Source of the DNA: Haloplanus sp. CK5-1 | GTDB taxonomy: Archaea > Halobacteriota > Halobacteria > Halobacteriales > Haloferacaceae | DNA length: 64,000 nucleotides | Assembly: GCF_037201915.1 (NCBI RefSeq) | Contig: NZ_CP147505.1 | Span: 1,364,001 to 1,428,000 of the forward strand | Reading direction: 5' to 3' | Part shown: positions 42,195-51,403 of the stretch, piece by piece | Layout of the letters: each line of letters starts with the position of its first letter | Numbering within the stretch: position 1 is the stretch's first letter | Notes under the pieces: model-generated | Database searches by the model: none | The model's input: the letters and a program-made list of their open reading frames with translations, nothing else | What the model was told of the DNA's origin: nothing | Position numbers and translations under genes: made by a program

Positions 42195-42971
42195 ATGTCA
42201 CTCGACGTCGCCGCCGCTATCGAAGACGGACTCGGTCGGCTCCCGACGCGCGTCGCCGCCCTCCTCGGCGTCGCCTACCTCGCCGTCGGCGTGAGTTCGA
42301 CCGTCACCTCCCAGACCCTGGCGCTCGCGGTCACCGACGCCCTCCGGGCCGTCGCCCCCGCCGCATCCACGGCGGCCGTGGAGGGTGCCGGCGGCCCACT
42401 GGCGTTGGGGCTGGGGCTTCCGGTCGCTGCGGCGCTCTTTCTCGTCCAGATCGTCGCCGCACAGGCCGTCGGCGTCGTCGCCATCCGGACGTTCGTCGCC
42501 GACGCCCGGCGCTCCCTTCCGGCCGGCGTCACCCGCCGGTTCGCGTGGGTCGTCCTCAACGCCCTCGTGGCCGGCTTCGTCGTCAACGTCCTGATCGGTC
42601 TGGGAGTGATGCTGTTGATCGTCCCCGGCATCTACCTCGCGGTCGCGCTCTACTTCGTCCAGTTCGAGGTGATAGTCGAGGGGAAGAACGCCCTCGACGC
42701 GCTCCGCGACGGGTGGGCGCTGACCGCCGGCGACCGCCTGCGCGTGTTCCTGTTGCTGGTGGCCCTCGTCGCCGTCGGCCTCGCCAGCGCCGTCCCCGCG
42801 TTCGTCCTAGACCTCGCCGGCGTCCCGTCGCTCGTCTCCACCGGAATCACGGTCGTCCTCGGGGCGGCGATCAGCGTCTTCAGCGTGGCCGTCGGTGCCC
42901 GTGCGTACGTCCAACTGAAGCCCGACGGCTGGTCGTCCCCGGACGGAACACCGTCGCCGCTCGCCGACTGA
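42195..42971 (+). CDS. Polytopic membrane protein (DUF7847-like)
   Basis: A 258-aa integral membrane protein with about six helices (VAALLGVAYLAVGVSSTVTS, LALGLGLPVAAALFLVQIVAAQAVGVVAI, WVVLNALVAGFVVNVLIGLGVMLLIVPGIYLAVALYFVQFEVIVEG, and three more). The segment GVMLLIVPGIYLAVALYF...V.EGKNALDALRDGWAL is typical of the YciC/GDPD-membrane-domain-like family seen next to many haloarchaeal genes. No catalytic residues are evident. Role unknown, perhaps membrane remodelling or transport. Confidence 0.75.
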   Translation: MSLDVAAAIEDGLGRLPTRVAALLGVAYLAVGVSSTVTSQTLALAVTDALRAVAPAASTAAVEGAGGPLALGLGLPVAAALFLVQIVAAQAVGVVAIRTFVADARRSLPAGVTRRFAWVVLNALVAGFVVNVLIGLGVMLLIVPGIYLAVALYFVQFEVIVEGKNALDALRDGWALTAGDRLRVFLLLVALVAVGLASAVPAFVLDLAGVPSLVSTGITVVLGAAISVFSVAVGARAYVQLKPDGWSSPDGTPSPLAD

Positions 42972-43015
42972 CCGCGAACGCGAGGTTTTTGTCGCCCGGT
43001 CGCTCACCCCCATCC

Positions 43016-43771
43016 GTGCGCATCGAGAACAGCTTCATCCCGGTCCGCGGCGTCGGCGAGACGACCGAGCGCCGCCTCTGGGAGGCCGGAATCACCCACT
43101 GGGAGGAGTTCGACGGCTCCGTCTCCGCCGTCGGTCCGACGACCGCCGACCGCATCCAGGAGTTCGTCGACGTGGCGACCGACCACCTCCGTCGGCAGGA
43201 CGCCCGCTTTTTCGACGACTCCTTCCCCTCGGGCGAGCGCTGGCGACTCTACGAGAACTTCCGCGACGACGCGCTCTTCTTCGACATCGAGACCACCGGC
43301 CTCGATTCCGCCCGCCACGACGTGACGACGGTGAGCGTCCACCGCGGCGGCGACACCGAGACGCTGATCCGTAGTGACGACCTCGACGCTCGCCGACTCC
43401 GCGACCGCTTCGCGGACGCCCCCCTGATCGTCTCGTTCAACGGCGCGCGCTTCGACGTCCCCTTCCTCGAGGACGCCTTCGACCTCGAGGTGACCGCGCC
43501 CCACCTCGATCTGATGTACCCCTGCCGTCGCCTCGACCTGACCGGCGGTCTCAAGGCCATCGAGGAGGAGGTGGGGATCGGCCGCGACCGCCCCGACCTC
43601 GCCGGCGAGGACGCCGTCCGCCTCTGGCGCGAGTACGAACGCGGCGACGAGGCCGCACTCGACACGCTCGTCTCGTACAACCGCGAGGACACCGAGAACC
43701 TCCGGACCTTGGCTGACGTGGTCACCGACCGTCTCCACGAGGCGTGCTGTCCTCCCAACGCGACGTTTTAG
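43016..43771 (+). CDS. RNase H-fold DEDD exonuclease-like protein
   Basis: A 251-aa protein. The N-terminus (FIPVRGVGETTERRLWEAGITHWEEF) is a helix-hairpin-helix-like motif for DNA binding. The C-terminal domain is a YprB-like RNase H-fold 3'-5' exonuclease with the metal triad in FFDIETTG (near 91), SFNGARFDVPFLE (near 141) and SYNREDTENL (near 222). It starts at GTG 43016. A nuclease role in DNA or RNA processing is expected; substrate unknown. Its stop codon lies within the palindrome 43766-43783. Confidence 0.82.
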   Translation: MRIENSFIPVRGVGETTERRLWEAGITHWEEFDGSVSAVGPTTADRIQEFVDVATDHLRRQDARFFDDSFPSGERWRLYENFRDDALFFDIETTGLDSARHDVTTVSVHRGGDTETLIRSDDLDARRLRDRFADAPLIVSFNGARFDVPFLEDAFDLEVTAPHLDLMYPCRRLDLTGGLKAIEEEVGIGRDRPDLAGEDAVRLWREYERGDEAALDTLVSYNREDTENLRTLADVVTDRLHEACCPPNATF

Positions 43772-43783
43772 GCAAACCTAAAA
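43766..43783. promoter_or_regulatory. Palindrome resembling a DtxR/IdeR-type operator
   Basis: TTTTAGG-CAAA-CCTAAAA has seven-base complementary arms. It overlaps the stop of the exonuclease gene and the TATA position (CCTAAAAG) about 31 bases before the glycosyltransferase ATG. TTAGG...CCTAA halves are typical of metal-dependent DtxR-family sites. A hairpin terminator is less likely without a following T-run. Confidence 0.45.
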
Positions 43784-43813
43784 GCTCAAGTGGGCGGACT
43801 CACAGATGAGGGT

Positions 43814-44554
43814 ATGGGAGAGTACACCTTCGACGACGTCGCCGTCGTCATGGGGACGTACAACGAGGAAGCAGCGATCGGGAGCGTGCTGGCCGACATC
43901 GAGCGCGTGACCGACGGGCGGGCCGAGATGGTCTGTGTCGACGGATCGGACGATCGAACGCCCGAGATCGCCCGCGGCATGGGTGCGCGCGTGATCGAAC
44001 AGGAGCCACAGGGGTACGGCGTCGCAGTGCGCGAGGCAGTACTCGCGTCCGACCGTCCGGTGGTCGTCACGACCGACTGCGACGACACCTACCCGATGGA
44101 GCGTCTGCCCGACTTCCTCGACCGGATCAACGAGGGGTACGACGTCGTGAGCGGCGACCGCATCACGCCCGGTCCGGAGACGATGCCGCCACTCAACCGG
44201 CTGGGTAACCGACTCTTCGCGGCGCTGGCCAGCCTCCTGCTCGGCCGACGCCTCCACGACGTTACCACGGGCATGCGCGCCTACCGCCGTGACCTCCTCC
44301 ACCGGATCGAATGGACCGAGAACACCGGTCTGTCGGCCGAACTTCTGATGCGGCCGGTCGCCCGCGACTACCGCGTCACCGAGACGACCATCGACTACGA
44401 CGAGCGCGCCGGCGAGACGAAACTCGACCCCTTCCGGGGTGGGGCCGCCATCGCCAAGTCCATCCTCCGGGTCGGTATCGAGGAACGCCTCGGTCGGACC
44501 AACAGCGGGTCGGAGGCGACGACCGAGGGTGTCGAGGCGTCGCGGAGCGACTGA
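43814..44554 (+). CDS. Glycosyltransferase family 2 (dolichol-phosphate sugar type)
   Basis: A 246-aa GT-A fold enzyme like archaeal dolichol-phosphate-mannose/glucose synthases. AVVMGTYNEEAAIGSVLADI starts the nucleotide-sugar domain, VCVDGSDDRTPEIA and VTTDCDDTYPMERLPDFL hold the metal-binding Asp residues, and DVTTGMRAYRRDLL and AELLMRPVA are conserved acceptor-side motifs. It has no membrane helix. The ATG at 43814 (MGEYTFDDVAVVMG) is preferred to GTG 43790. It likely charges lipid carriers for N-glycosylation or S-layer modification. A palindrome at its promoter suggests regulation. Confidence 0.85.
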   Translation: MGEYTFDDVAVVMGTYNEEAAIGSVLADIERVTDGRAEMVCVDGSDDRTPEIARGMGARVIEQEPQGYGVAVREAVLASDRPVVVTTDCDDTYPMERLPDFLDRINEGYDVVSGDRITPGPETMPPLNRLGNRLFAALASLLLGRRLHDVTTGMRAYRRDLLHRIEWTENTGLSAELLMRPVARDYRVTETTIDYDERAGETKLDPFRGGAAIAKSILRVGIEERLGRTNSGSEATTEGVEASRSD

Positions 44555-44559
44555 CCGTT

Positions 44560-44757
44560 CTACCGCAGGATATCGCCGATCCGCCGCGGTTCGTTGCCGA
44601 GGGTCGGGTCCTCCTCGACCATCTGTAACACCTCGTGGTCGGTCACGTCGGGGTAGGACTTCTCTATCGCGTCCTCGATCAGGGCCTTCTCCAGTCTGAA
44701 CTCCGTCCCCTCGTAGACGACGTCGACGCCGTCCTCGTCGAAAGCGAGCGTTGTCAT
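44560..44757 (-). CDS. DUF5800-family small protein
   Basis: A 65-aa acidic protein, MTTLAFDEDGVDVVYEGTEFRLEKALIEDAIEKSYPDVTDHEVLQMV, matching a small conserved haloarchaeal family (DUF5800). Length is full for the family. It is monocistronic, convergent with the glycosyltransferase with a five-base gap. Function unknown. Confidence 0.8.
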   Translation of the reverse strand: MTTLAFDEDGVDVVYEGTEFRLEKALIEDAIEKSYPDVTDHEVLQMVEEDPTLGNEPRRIGDILR

Positions 44758-44858
44758 GTGCGGTCGTTGTCGGTCGTCGGTGAAAACCCCTCCCTTCCGG
44801 CCGCCGTCGGACGGGCGTCTGACGGCCGTTTTAATAATAGCGGCGTCTACGAACGCGC

Positions 44859-45710
44859 GTGGCACTCGGGAGGGATCCGCTCGATTCGCTGCAGATCCCC
44901 GACGGGACGACCGTCGAGGAACACGACCTCGTGACCGACGGCGACGTGATCGTCGGCGGCCAGAGTACCGTCGAGTTCGGCGTCCGCGGGCGGAACGTCG
45001 TCGCGGGCGAGCGCGTCCGTTTCGGCGGCGACATCGAAGCCGAGAGCGATTGCCGGCTCGATGTGTGGTGTGACGTGGCCGGCAACGTCCTCGTCGGCGA
45101 CGACGCCTACCTCGGCGAACGCGTCCACGTCGGCGGCCAGTTGATGGTCTCGGGCGATCTGGACATCGGCGACGACGTGGAGATCGACGAGGGGTTCGAG
45201 GCCAACGGCTGGATCGTGATTCGAAATCCGGTCCCGACGCTCGTGTTCTACTTCATCGTCCTCTCCCAACTCCTGCGGGTCGGCGAGACCGACGCCGCCG
45301 AGGGGATCGCCGAGGCACTCGGCGGCGACGCCCCGGACGATCCGCTGGTGATCCCCCGCGGGAGCGACGTCTCCGACGACTCGTGGCGCGTCTCGACGGC
45401 CGCGGAGGTGGGCGACGACTGCCGCCTCCACGGCAACATCCGCGCCGAGTCGATCGAGATGGGCGAAGACGACAACGTCTTCGGGAGTCTGCGCGCCCGT
45501 GGCGACGTCTCCGTGGGCGCGGGCACGCGCATCCACGGCGACGTGACCACCCGGGGCGGGACGGTCCGTCTCGACGAGGGGGTGCGCATCCTCGGCGACG
45601 TCTCGTGTACTGACCTCGACCTCCACGAGGACGCCGTCGTCGACGGCTCGATCAGATCCCGTGGCGAGATGCGGATCCGCCGCCCCGACGCCGGCCGTGA
45701 AATCGAGTGA
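44859..45710 (+). CDS. Polymer-forming (bactofilin-like) protein
   Basis: A 283-aa protein made mostly of short parallel-beta-helix repeats (DGDVIVGGQSTVEFGVRGRNVVAGERVRFGGDIEA and VFGSLRARGDVSVGAGTRIHGDVTTRGGTVRLDEGVRILGDV), the mark of bactofilin/polymer-forming cytoskeletal domains. Two beta-helix halves flank a less regular middle with a hydrophobic LVFYFIVLSQLLRV segment. GTG start at 44859, about 28 bases after TTTTAATAATAG. Such proteins self-assemble into filaments; the cellular role in haloarchaea is unknown. It is followed closely by the MEDS kinase. Confidence 0.82.
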   Translation: MALGRDPLDSLQIPDGTTVEEHDLVTDGDVIVGGQSTVEFGVRGRNVVAGERVRFGGDIEAESDCRLDVWCDVAGNVLVGDDAYLGERVHVGGQLMVSGDLDIGDDVEIDEGFEANGWIVIRNPVPTLVFYFIVLSQLLRVGETDAAEGIAEALGGDAPDDPLVIPRGSDVSDDSWRVSTAAEVGDDCRLHGNIRAESIEMGEDDNVFGSLRARGDVSVGAGTRIHGDVTTRGGTVRLDEGVRILGDVSCTDLDLHEDAVVDGSIRSRGEMRIRRPDAGREIE

Positions 45711-45766
45711 ACGGCCGGTTCTGGCTATTTCACAGGGTTCATGACGCCAGAGACACGACTGCCCGT

Positions 45767-47128
45767 ATGCCAAACCGGGAGGATGTCGTCGCGGCCGACT
45801 GTCGGTACGCCGACATCCGCGCACAGTTCGACGACTTGGACCCCGGTGCCCACGTCGCGCTGTTCTACGACTCCCCCGAATCGCAACTCCGGGTCGCGGC
45901 GGCCTTCGTCGCGAGCGCGCTCCAGCGGGAGTACGAGTGTCTCTATCTGACCGACGACACCGACCCCGAGGAGGTGTTCCGTCGGTTCCGCGAGGCCGGC
46001 ATCGACGTCGACGCCCGGTTCGACGCCGGGGATCTGCGGGTTCGGCCGGCGGCCGAGGCGTATCTCGAAGGCGGCCACCTCGACGTCGACCGGATCGTCG
46101 AGGCGCTCGCGACGGCCGCGGAGAACGTCGACGACGACCACGAGGGGTTCTGTGCCGTCGGCGAGAACTCGTGGTGTTACCGAACCGAGCACGACTTCGA
46201 CGACGTGGCGGCGTTCGAGGCGGCGTTCGACGCCCGTCGCGCCGACCTGCCGGCCGTGACCCTCTGTCAGTACGGCTTGGACGACTTCGACGACGAGGCC
46301 ATCGCCACGGCCCTCCGGAGCCACGAGTACGTCGTCTACCGGGAGACGCTCTGTCGGAACCCCTACTACGTCCCGCCGGAGGAACACGCCGGCGTCGACG
46401 ACCCGGAGCCGAACGCCGCGCTCATGCTCGAACAGACCTACGACATCGCCCGGAGCCGGCGGCGGCTCGAGCGCCACGAACAGCGCCTCTCGGTGCTGAA
46501 CCGCATCCTCAGACACGACATCCGGAACGACCTCAACGTCGTCCTCGGCAACGTCTCCACGGTCCAGGAGAGCGAGGCGCTAGACGACGCCGACCGCGAG
46601 CGTCTCGCCACGGTCGAGCGCGTCACGACCCGCATCGTCGACCGCGCCGAGAAGGCCCGCTACGTCCAGCGGACGCTCGCCGACTCGACGATCGATCGGA
46701 TCGACCTCGGCGAGACGGTCGCCGACGCCGTCGCCGACGTCCACGAGACGTACCCCGAGGTGTCCATCACGGTCGACGTGGCCGACGCGCCGACCGTCCT
46801 CGCCGACGTCCACCTCCGGACTGCGCTGGTCGAACTGCTCACCAACGCGGTCGTCCACGGGACTGCGGACGACCGCTCCGCGACGATCGCGGTCTCCCGG
46901 ACCGACGACCTGGTGACCGTGGAGGTGCACAACCCCGGGGAGCCGATCCCCGAACGCGACCGGCGTGCACTCCGGAGCGGGATCGAGACGCCCCTGTCCC
47001 ACGGCCACGGTCTGGGGCTCTGGCTGGTGAAGTGGATCGTCGAGAACTTCGGTGGGACGCTCCGGTTCCCCGGCGGCGACCCCGACGAGTGTCGGATCGC
47101 CATCGACCTGCGTCCCGTCGAGGCATAA
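45767..47128 (+). CDS. MEDS-domain sensor histidine kinase
   Basis: A 453-aa cytoplasmic kinase. The N-terminal MEDS sensory domain (about 15-180) is RecA-like but without Walker A: GAHVALFYDSPESQLRVAAAFVASALQREYECLYLTDD. The phospho-acceptor His is in LNRILRHDIRNDLNVV (near 249), the HATPase N-box is ELLTNAVVHG and the G-box GHGLGLWLVKWIVENFGG. The ATG at 45767 (MPNREDVVAADC) is preferred over the longer frame from 45707, which overlaps the bactofilin gene. MEDS domains are thought to sense C1 or hydrocarbon-related signals; the ligand here is unknown. No partner response regulator is adjacent. Confidence 0.9.
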   Translation: MPNREDVVAADCRYADIRAQFDDLDPGAHVALFYDSPESQLRVAAAFVASALQREYECLYLTDDTDPEEVFRRFREAGIDVDARFDAGDLRVRPAAEAYLEGGHLDVDRIVEALATAAENVDDDHEGFCAVGENSWCYRTEHDFDDVAAFEAAFDARRADLPAVTLCQYGLDDFDDEAIATALRSHEYVVYRETLCRNPYYVPPEEHAGVDDPEPNAALMLEQTYDIARSRRRLERHEQRLSVLNRILRHDIRNDLNVVLGNVSTVQESEALDDADRERLATVERVTTRIVDRAEKARYVQRTLADSTIDRIDLGETVADAVADVHETYPEVSITVDVADAPTVLADVHLRTALVELLTNAVVHGTADDRSATIAVSRTDDLVTVEVHNPGEPIPERDRRALRSGIETPLSHGHGLGLWLVKWIVENFGGTLRFPGGDPDECRIAIDLRPVEA

Positions 47129-47170
47129 TCGGACCGAAAGGCAATTGCCGCCGACTCGCCCACGTCCCCT

Positions 47171-48352
47171 ATGCTCTCTCTCGCGCTCGCCGGCAAGCCC
47201 AACGCCGGCAAGTCCACGTTCTACCGGGCCGCGACGCGGGCCGAGGTGGACGTGGGGAACTACCCCTTCACGACCATCGACGCCAACCGCGGGGTGACCC
47301 ACGCCCGAACCGACTGTCCCTGTCTCGCCCGCGACGAGCGGTGTGGCAACGAGCGCTGTCACGACGGCAAGCGGTACGTCCCCGTCGAACTATTAGACGT
47401 CGCGGGACTCGTCCCCGGCGCACACGAGGGCCGAGGCCTCGGCAACCAGTTCCTCGACGAACTCACCAACGCCGACGCCATCCTCAACGTCGTCGACGCT
47501 TCCGGTGGGACGAACGCCGAGGGTGAACCCGTCGACGTGGGCGACTACGACCCCGTCGAGGAGGTCGACTTCGTCGAACGCGAGATGGACCAGTGGCTCG
47601 CGGGCATCGTCGACCGCAACTGGGAGGGAGTCGAGCGCAAGTCGCGCTCGCCGGAGTTCGACATCGACGAGACGCTGACGGACCTGCTCACGGGCTTTGG
47701 CGCGACGGTGGCCGACGTGACCGCCAGCCTCCGGGAGTTGGACTACCCCGAGGATCCCATCCAGTGGGACGACGAGGACCGGGCGGCGCTGGCCCGTGCG
47801 ATCCGGGCGCGCACCAAACCGCTCGTCGTCGTCGCCAACAAGGTCGACGTCGCGCCCCCGGAGAACGTCGACCGCCTCCGGGAGACCGACCGGCCCGTGA
47901 TCCCGACGACGGCGGACGGCGAACTCGCCCTCCGGACCGCGAGCGACGCGGGTGTCGTCGACTACGACCCCGGGGACCGAGAGTTCGGCATCGTCGGCGA
48001 CGTGACCGACGCCCAGCGCGAGGGGTTGGAGCGCATCGGCGAGGTGATGGCCGACCACGGCGGCACCGGCGTCCAAGCCGCCATCGACCACGCCGTCTAC
48101 GACCTCCTCGACCACGTCACCGTCTACCCGGTGCAAAACGAGACGAAGTGGACCGACGGCTCCGGAACGGTTCTGCCCGACGCCGTCCTGCTTCCGCGCG
48201 GATCGACCCCTCCGGACCTCGCGTACGCCATCCACTCGGACATCGGCGACGGCTACCTCCACGCCGTCGACGCGCGGTCCGACCGGCGAATCGGCGAGGA
48301 CCACGAACTGAGCGAGGGTGACGTTATCAAAATCGTCAGCACGGCGAACTGA
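47171..48352 (+). CDS. YchF/OLA1-like GTPase with TGS domain
   Basis: A 393-aa OBG-family P-loop protein of translation quality control, commonly annotated redox-regulated ATPase YchF. G1 is [10 protein letters not shown] (7-16), G3 [15 protein letters not shown]4 VVANKVDV and the C-terminal TGS domain ends [18 protein letters not shown]...[13 protein letters not shown]. Unlike bacterial YchF, whose G4 is NMAE and binds ATP, this protein has NKVD, so GTP is more likely. An insertion with four cysteines ([18 protein letters not shown], about 53-70) may bind zinc or act as a redox switch. It starts at ATG 47171. Confidence 0.92.
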   Translation: MLSLALAGKPNAGKSTFYRAATRAEVDVGNYPFTTIDANRGVTHARTDCPCLARDERCGNERCHDGKRYVPVELLDVAGLVPGAHEGRGLGNQFLDELTNADAILNVVDASGGTNAEGEPVDVGDYDPVEEVDFVEREMDQWLAGIVDRNWEGVERKSRSPEFDIDETLTDLLTGFGATVADVTASLRELDYPEDPIQWDDEDRAALARAIRARTKPLVVVANKVDVAPPENVDRLRETDRPVIPTTADGELALRTASDAGVVDYDPGDREFGIVGDVTDAQREGLERIGEVMADHGGTGVQAAIDHAVYDLLDHVTVYPVQNETKWTDGSGTVLPDAVLLPRGSTPPDLAYAIHSDIGDGYLHAVDARSDRRIGEDHELSEGDVIKIVSTAN

Positions 48353-48513
48353 GCGGGGTGGGGAGAGAGGGATCGACCGAGTCGCCAGCGGGTACCCAAC
48401 TCACGACGCGTGGATAGTTTAATGTAGTGTTCGCGCCACTTCGGCCAGTTTATTCGAGTTTATTTTCGGTTCGGTCGCCCCCGGTCCGTGTGATCGTCGT
48501 TCCGGTGGGCCGA

Positions 48514-49581
48514 CTACGTCGCGGCTCCGACGCCGAACGTCCGGGGTGGCACCGCCATCTCGAGATCCGCCTCGTCGAACGCCCGCTGGATGTCCCGGTT
48601 GACGCCGTCTTTCACCGCCTTCCATCGCGCCAGATCGGCGATGTAGTACTCCAGCCTGATCTTCATGCCCGCGTCCCCGTACTCCCAGAACCACGCCCCC
48701 GTCCGCTCGGGGTCTACCCCGTCCACGCCGTTCGTCGTCGACTCGATCAGATCGAGCGCCGACTCCATCTCCGCCGGGGTGGTGTCGTAACTGAGCCGGA
48801 TGAACGTCGTGATTCGCCGGCTTCCCTCCGAGGTGATGTTCGTGATCTCGGCGTTGGCGATCGTCGAGTTCGGGAGCGTGATCGTCCGCCCGTCGAAGTC
48901 CCGCAGCCGCGTGGTTCTGAGGCCAACTTCCTCGACCGTCCCGGCCGTCCCGTCGATATCGACGACGTCGTCGACGAGAAACGGCTTCGTCGTGAGGATG
49001 TGTGCCCCGCCGAAGACGTCGGCCATCGTCTTTCGCGAGGCGAACGCGACGGCAATGCCACCCACACCCAGGGACGCGATGATCGCGGTCACGTCGTAGC
49101 CGACGGTGTCCATGATCACGATTCCGGCCGTGGTGACGATGGCGATGTTCGTGACCCTGCTGACGATGGGCACTAGTTCGTCGTCGAGTTTCGATTCGGT
49201 CCGCTCGGCGTACTCCATCATGTAGGTCTCGATGAGACCGTCGGTCAGTCTGACGGCGATCCACGCCAGGGCGACCACGATGGGGATGTCGACCCCGATC
49301 CCGAGTATCGACGCCAGCGGTTCGACGGGCGTGAGAAATCGGCGCCCGAAGGCGACGCCGGCGATCACCCCGAGCAGGACGACCGGACCGCCGAGCGCGT
49401 GGGCAATGATGTCGTCGAGTTCGGTCTCGGTCGCTTCGACTGCCCGTTTGAGTCGTCGCCTGTAGAAGTAACCCAGCGACCGCCCCAAGATCGCCCCGAC
49501 ACCGACGACCGCGAAAAACAGGAAGTACTGCGGGAGCGTGCTCCCGAGGTAGCTGTCCGACAGCGCCGTTCCGAGAGCCAT
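48514..49581 (-). CDS. MscS-type mechanosensitive channel
   Basis: A 355-aa MscS family channel. About four membrane helices are visible (YFLFFAVVGVGAILGRSLGYFY, PVVLLGVIAGVAFGRRF, ILGIGVDIPIVVALAWIAVRL, IAIVTTAGIVIMDTVGYDVTAIIASLGVGGIAVAFASRKTMADV). The last is the pore helix with Gly/Ala packing. The beta domain follows (VVDIDGTAGTVEEVGLRTTRLRDFDGRTITLPNSTIANAEITN). The ATG at 49581 is 27 bases after a GAATTATG box, better than the ATG at 49599. It releases solutes on hypo-osmotic shock. Confidence 0.92.
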   Translation of the reverse strand: MALGTALSDSYLGSTLPQYFLFFAVVGVGAILGRSLGYFYRRRLKRAVEATETELDDIIAHALGGPVVLLGVIAGVAFGRRFLTPVEPLASILGIGVDIPIVVALAWIAVRLTDGLIETYMMEYAERTESKLDDELVPIVSRVTNIAIVTTAGIVIMDTVGYDVTAIIASLGVGGIAVAFASRKTMADVFGGAHILTTKPFLVDDVVDIDGTAGTVEEVGLRTTRLRDFDGRTITLPNSTIANAEITNITSEGSRRITTFIRLSYDTTPAEMESALDLIESTTNGVDGVDPERTGAWFWEYGDAGMKIRLEYYIADLARWKAVKDGVNRDIQRAFDEADLEMAVPPRTFGVGAAT

Positions 49582-49681
49582 GGTACCATTCCACAACACC
49601 GCTTCACATAATTCTGGCGTCCAGGACGACCGTATCGGCCACTTCGTGGGGTTTCGACGGAGTCGTCGCTTCCAAGCGCCG

Positions 49682-50803
49682 TCACTCCAGTTCCGCCACC
49701 ACGCGCTCCATCACGTCGAGCGCTTCCTCGAGTGTCTCCGTGTCGGTGGCGTAGGAGATGCGCGCGTGGCCCGCGCCCGCGTCGCCGAACGCCTCGCCGG
49801 GCACGACGATCACGCCCCGGTCGAGGCAGGCGTCGACGAAGCCCTCGGGCACTTCGGGCATCGCGTAGAACGCGCCCTCGGGGGTCGGCACGTTGAGGCC
49901 CATCGTTTCCAGACGGTCGAGCACTAGGTCTCGGCGCTCTTCGAACGTCTCGCACATCTCGTCGACGCCCTCCTGTGGCCCGGTGAGTGCCGCCTCGGCG
50001 GCGTACTGGGCCGGCGCGGAGGCACAGGCCTGGACGTACTGGTGGACACGGAGCATCCGCTCGATTCGGCGGGTCGAGGCGGTCACCCAGCCCAGCCGCC
50101 ACCCCGTCATCGAGTAGGTCTTCGAACAGCCGTTGACGACGACGACGTTGTCGGTGTCGGCGTAGGAGAGCGGCGAGTGGTGGTCGCCGTCGAAGACGAA
50201 CCGTTCGTACACCTCGTCGGAGACACAGACCACGTCGTGATCGTCGGCGATGCGGGCGAACTCGCGAACGTCTTCCTCGGGCGACACCGCGCCGGTCGGG
50301 TTCCCGGGGCTGTTGACGACGAACGCGGCGGTGTCGTCGGTGATTGCGTCCTCGACGGCGGCGGGGTCGAGCGTCAGGTCGTCGCGAAGCGGGACCGGTA
50401 CGGGCGTCCCGCCGGTCAGTTTCGTCAGCGCGTCGTAGGAGACGAAGCCCGGGTCGGGGATGAGGACCTCCTCGCCGGCGTCGACGTGGGCCTCCAGCGC
50501 GAGGTGGAGCGCCTCGCTCCCGCCGGCGGTGGCGATGACGTCGCCGGCGTCGACGTCGACGCCCTGATCGCGGGCGTGTTTCTCGGCGATGGCCTCCCGC
50601 AACGAGGCGATTCCCTTGTTCTCGGTGTAGGCGTCGGCCTTCCCGGCCTCGATGGCGTCGACGGCCGCCCTCCTCGCGTGGTCCGGCGCGGGGAAGTCCG
50701 GTTGGCCGAGGCCGAGGTTGATGGCGTCCTCGCCGGCCGCCTCGAACACCTCGCGGATGCCGCTGATGGATATCGACTCGACGCGCGTGGAGAACTCGGT
50801 CAT
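49682..50803 (-). CDS. Aspartate-family aminotransferase (class I/II)
   Basis: A 373-aa PLP aminotransferase of the AAT I fold. GQPDFPAPDHA near 37 is the N-terminal substrate loop, VVNSPGNPTGAV near 163 holds the PLP Asn, SDEVYERFVFDG the Asp-x-x-Tyr pair, and NGCSKTYSMTGWRLGW (near 226-241) the Schiff-base Lys. Subclass Ib archaeal aspartate aminotransferases have this arrangement. Substrates may be aspartate or aromatic acids. The ATG at 50803 gives MTEFSTRVESISISGIREVFE, the usual start. It is on the same strand as MscS. Confidence 0.92.
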   Translation of the reverse strand: MTEFSTRVESISISGIREVFEAAGEDAINLGLGQPDFPAPDHARRAAVDAIEAGKADAYTENKGIASLREAIAEKHARDQGVDVDAGDVIATAGGSEALHLALEAHVDAGEEVLIPDPGFVSYDALTKLTGGTPVPVPLRDDLTLDPAAVEDAITDDTAAFVVNSPGNPTGAVSPEEDVREFARIADDHDVVCVSDEVYERFVFDGDHHSPLSYADTDNVVVVNGCSKTYSMTGWRLGWVTASTRRIERMLRVHQYVQACASAPAQYAAEAALTGPQEGVDEMCETFEERRDLVLDRLETMGLNVPTPEGAFYAMPEVPEGFVDACLDRGVIVVPGEAFGDAGAGHARISYATDTETLEEALDVMERVVAELE

Positions 50804-50876
50804 ACCCTCGTACCGGGTCCGGTCCGGCATAGGTGTTCCCGTTTCTGACCCGTCGCCGGCGACGAACCGAGCGACC

Positions 50877-51071
50877 CTATCGGAGCCTCCGGGCGATCCG
50901 AAGGAACACCGAAACGGCCGTCCCGAGCCCGGGTATTCGTGACGAGAGCGCGGCCGCCCCGAGGAGGAGGAGCCCGCTCTTTCGCCGTCCACGGGCGAAC
51001 GCTACCGCGGCGTCGACGAGCGTCGAAACCATGCTGACCTTGTTTGCCGATCGGATGGTGATGGGTGCCAT
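50877..51071 (-). CDS. Small basic membrane-associated protein
   Basis: A 64-aa protein, MAPITIRSANKVSMVSTLVDAAVAFARGRRKSGLLLLGAAALSSRIPGLGTAVSVFLRIARRLR. It is unusually basic for this proteome, with two amphipathic or hydrophobic segments. I do not recognise the family. It ends 74 bases before the aminotransferase start on the same strand. A membrane-binding role is possible. ATG at 51071 is the first start in a compact frame. Confidence 0.6.
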   Translation of the reverse strand: MAPITIRSANKVSMVSTLVDAAVAFARGRRKSGLLLLGAAALSSRIPGLGTAVSVFLRIARRLR

Positions 51072-51187
51072 GAGACACCGGCCGATTCGGAGCCCGGACG
51101 CAAAAAGGAGCACGTTGTCGGAGTTGCGGGTGACGGGCGCTTCACGCGCTGGATGCGTGTCCCACCCCGCGAGTCGTCTCCGTCCGC

Positions 51188-51352
51188 CTACTCCGGATCG
51201 TCCTCGTGGGCGTCCCGGAGCGTCGAGACGTGGTCGCCCAACTGCGACAGCGCGGTGTCGGCGTCGATGTAGCCGTCGTCGTACTCGTCGTAGACGCCTT
51301 CGGCGGCGGCGAGGAACGCCTCCACCTCGGCGTCGAGGTCCTCGGAACCCAT
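51188..51352 (-). CDS. Small acidic protein
   Basis: A 54-aa acidic helical protein (MGSEDLDAEVEAFLAAAEGVYDEYDDGYIDADTALSQLGDHVSTLRDAHEDDPE). Composition is strongly haloarchaeal, unlike antisense frames. Start ATG 51352 with a divergent TATA region toward XPB (51373-51381). Function unknown. A protein-protein adaptor of the helicase system is conceivable from position but unproven. Confidence 0.65.
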   Translation of the reverse strand: MGSEDLDAEVEAFLAAAEGVYDEYDDGYIDADTALSQLGDHVSTLRDAHEDDPE

Positions 51353-51372
51353 GATCGACTCGCCGGGCGGAG

Positions 51373-51381
51373 CGCATTTAA
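51373..51381. promoter_or_regulatory. TATA-like box before XPB, divergent promoter
   Basis: GCATTTAATTCC in GC-rich sequence is about 26 bases before the XPB GTG at 51404 and about 25 bases before the minus-strand start at 51352. It may serve both directions. Confidence 0.55.
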
Positions 51382-51403
51382 TTCCACCCCTCCAATCCCG
51401 ACC

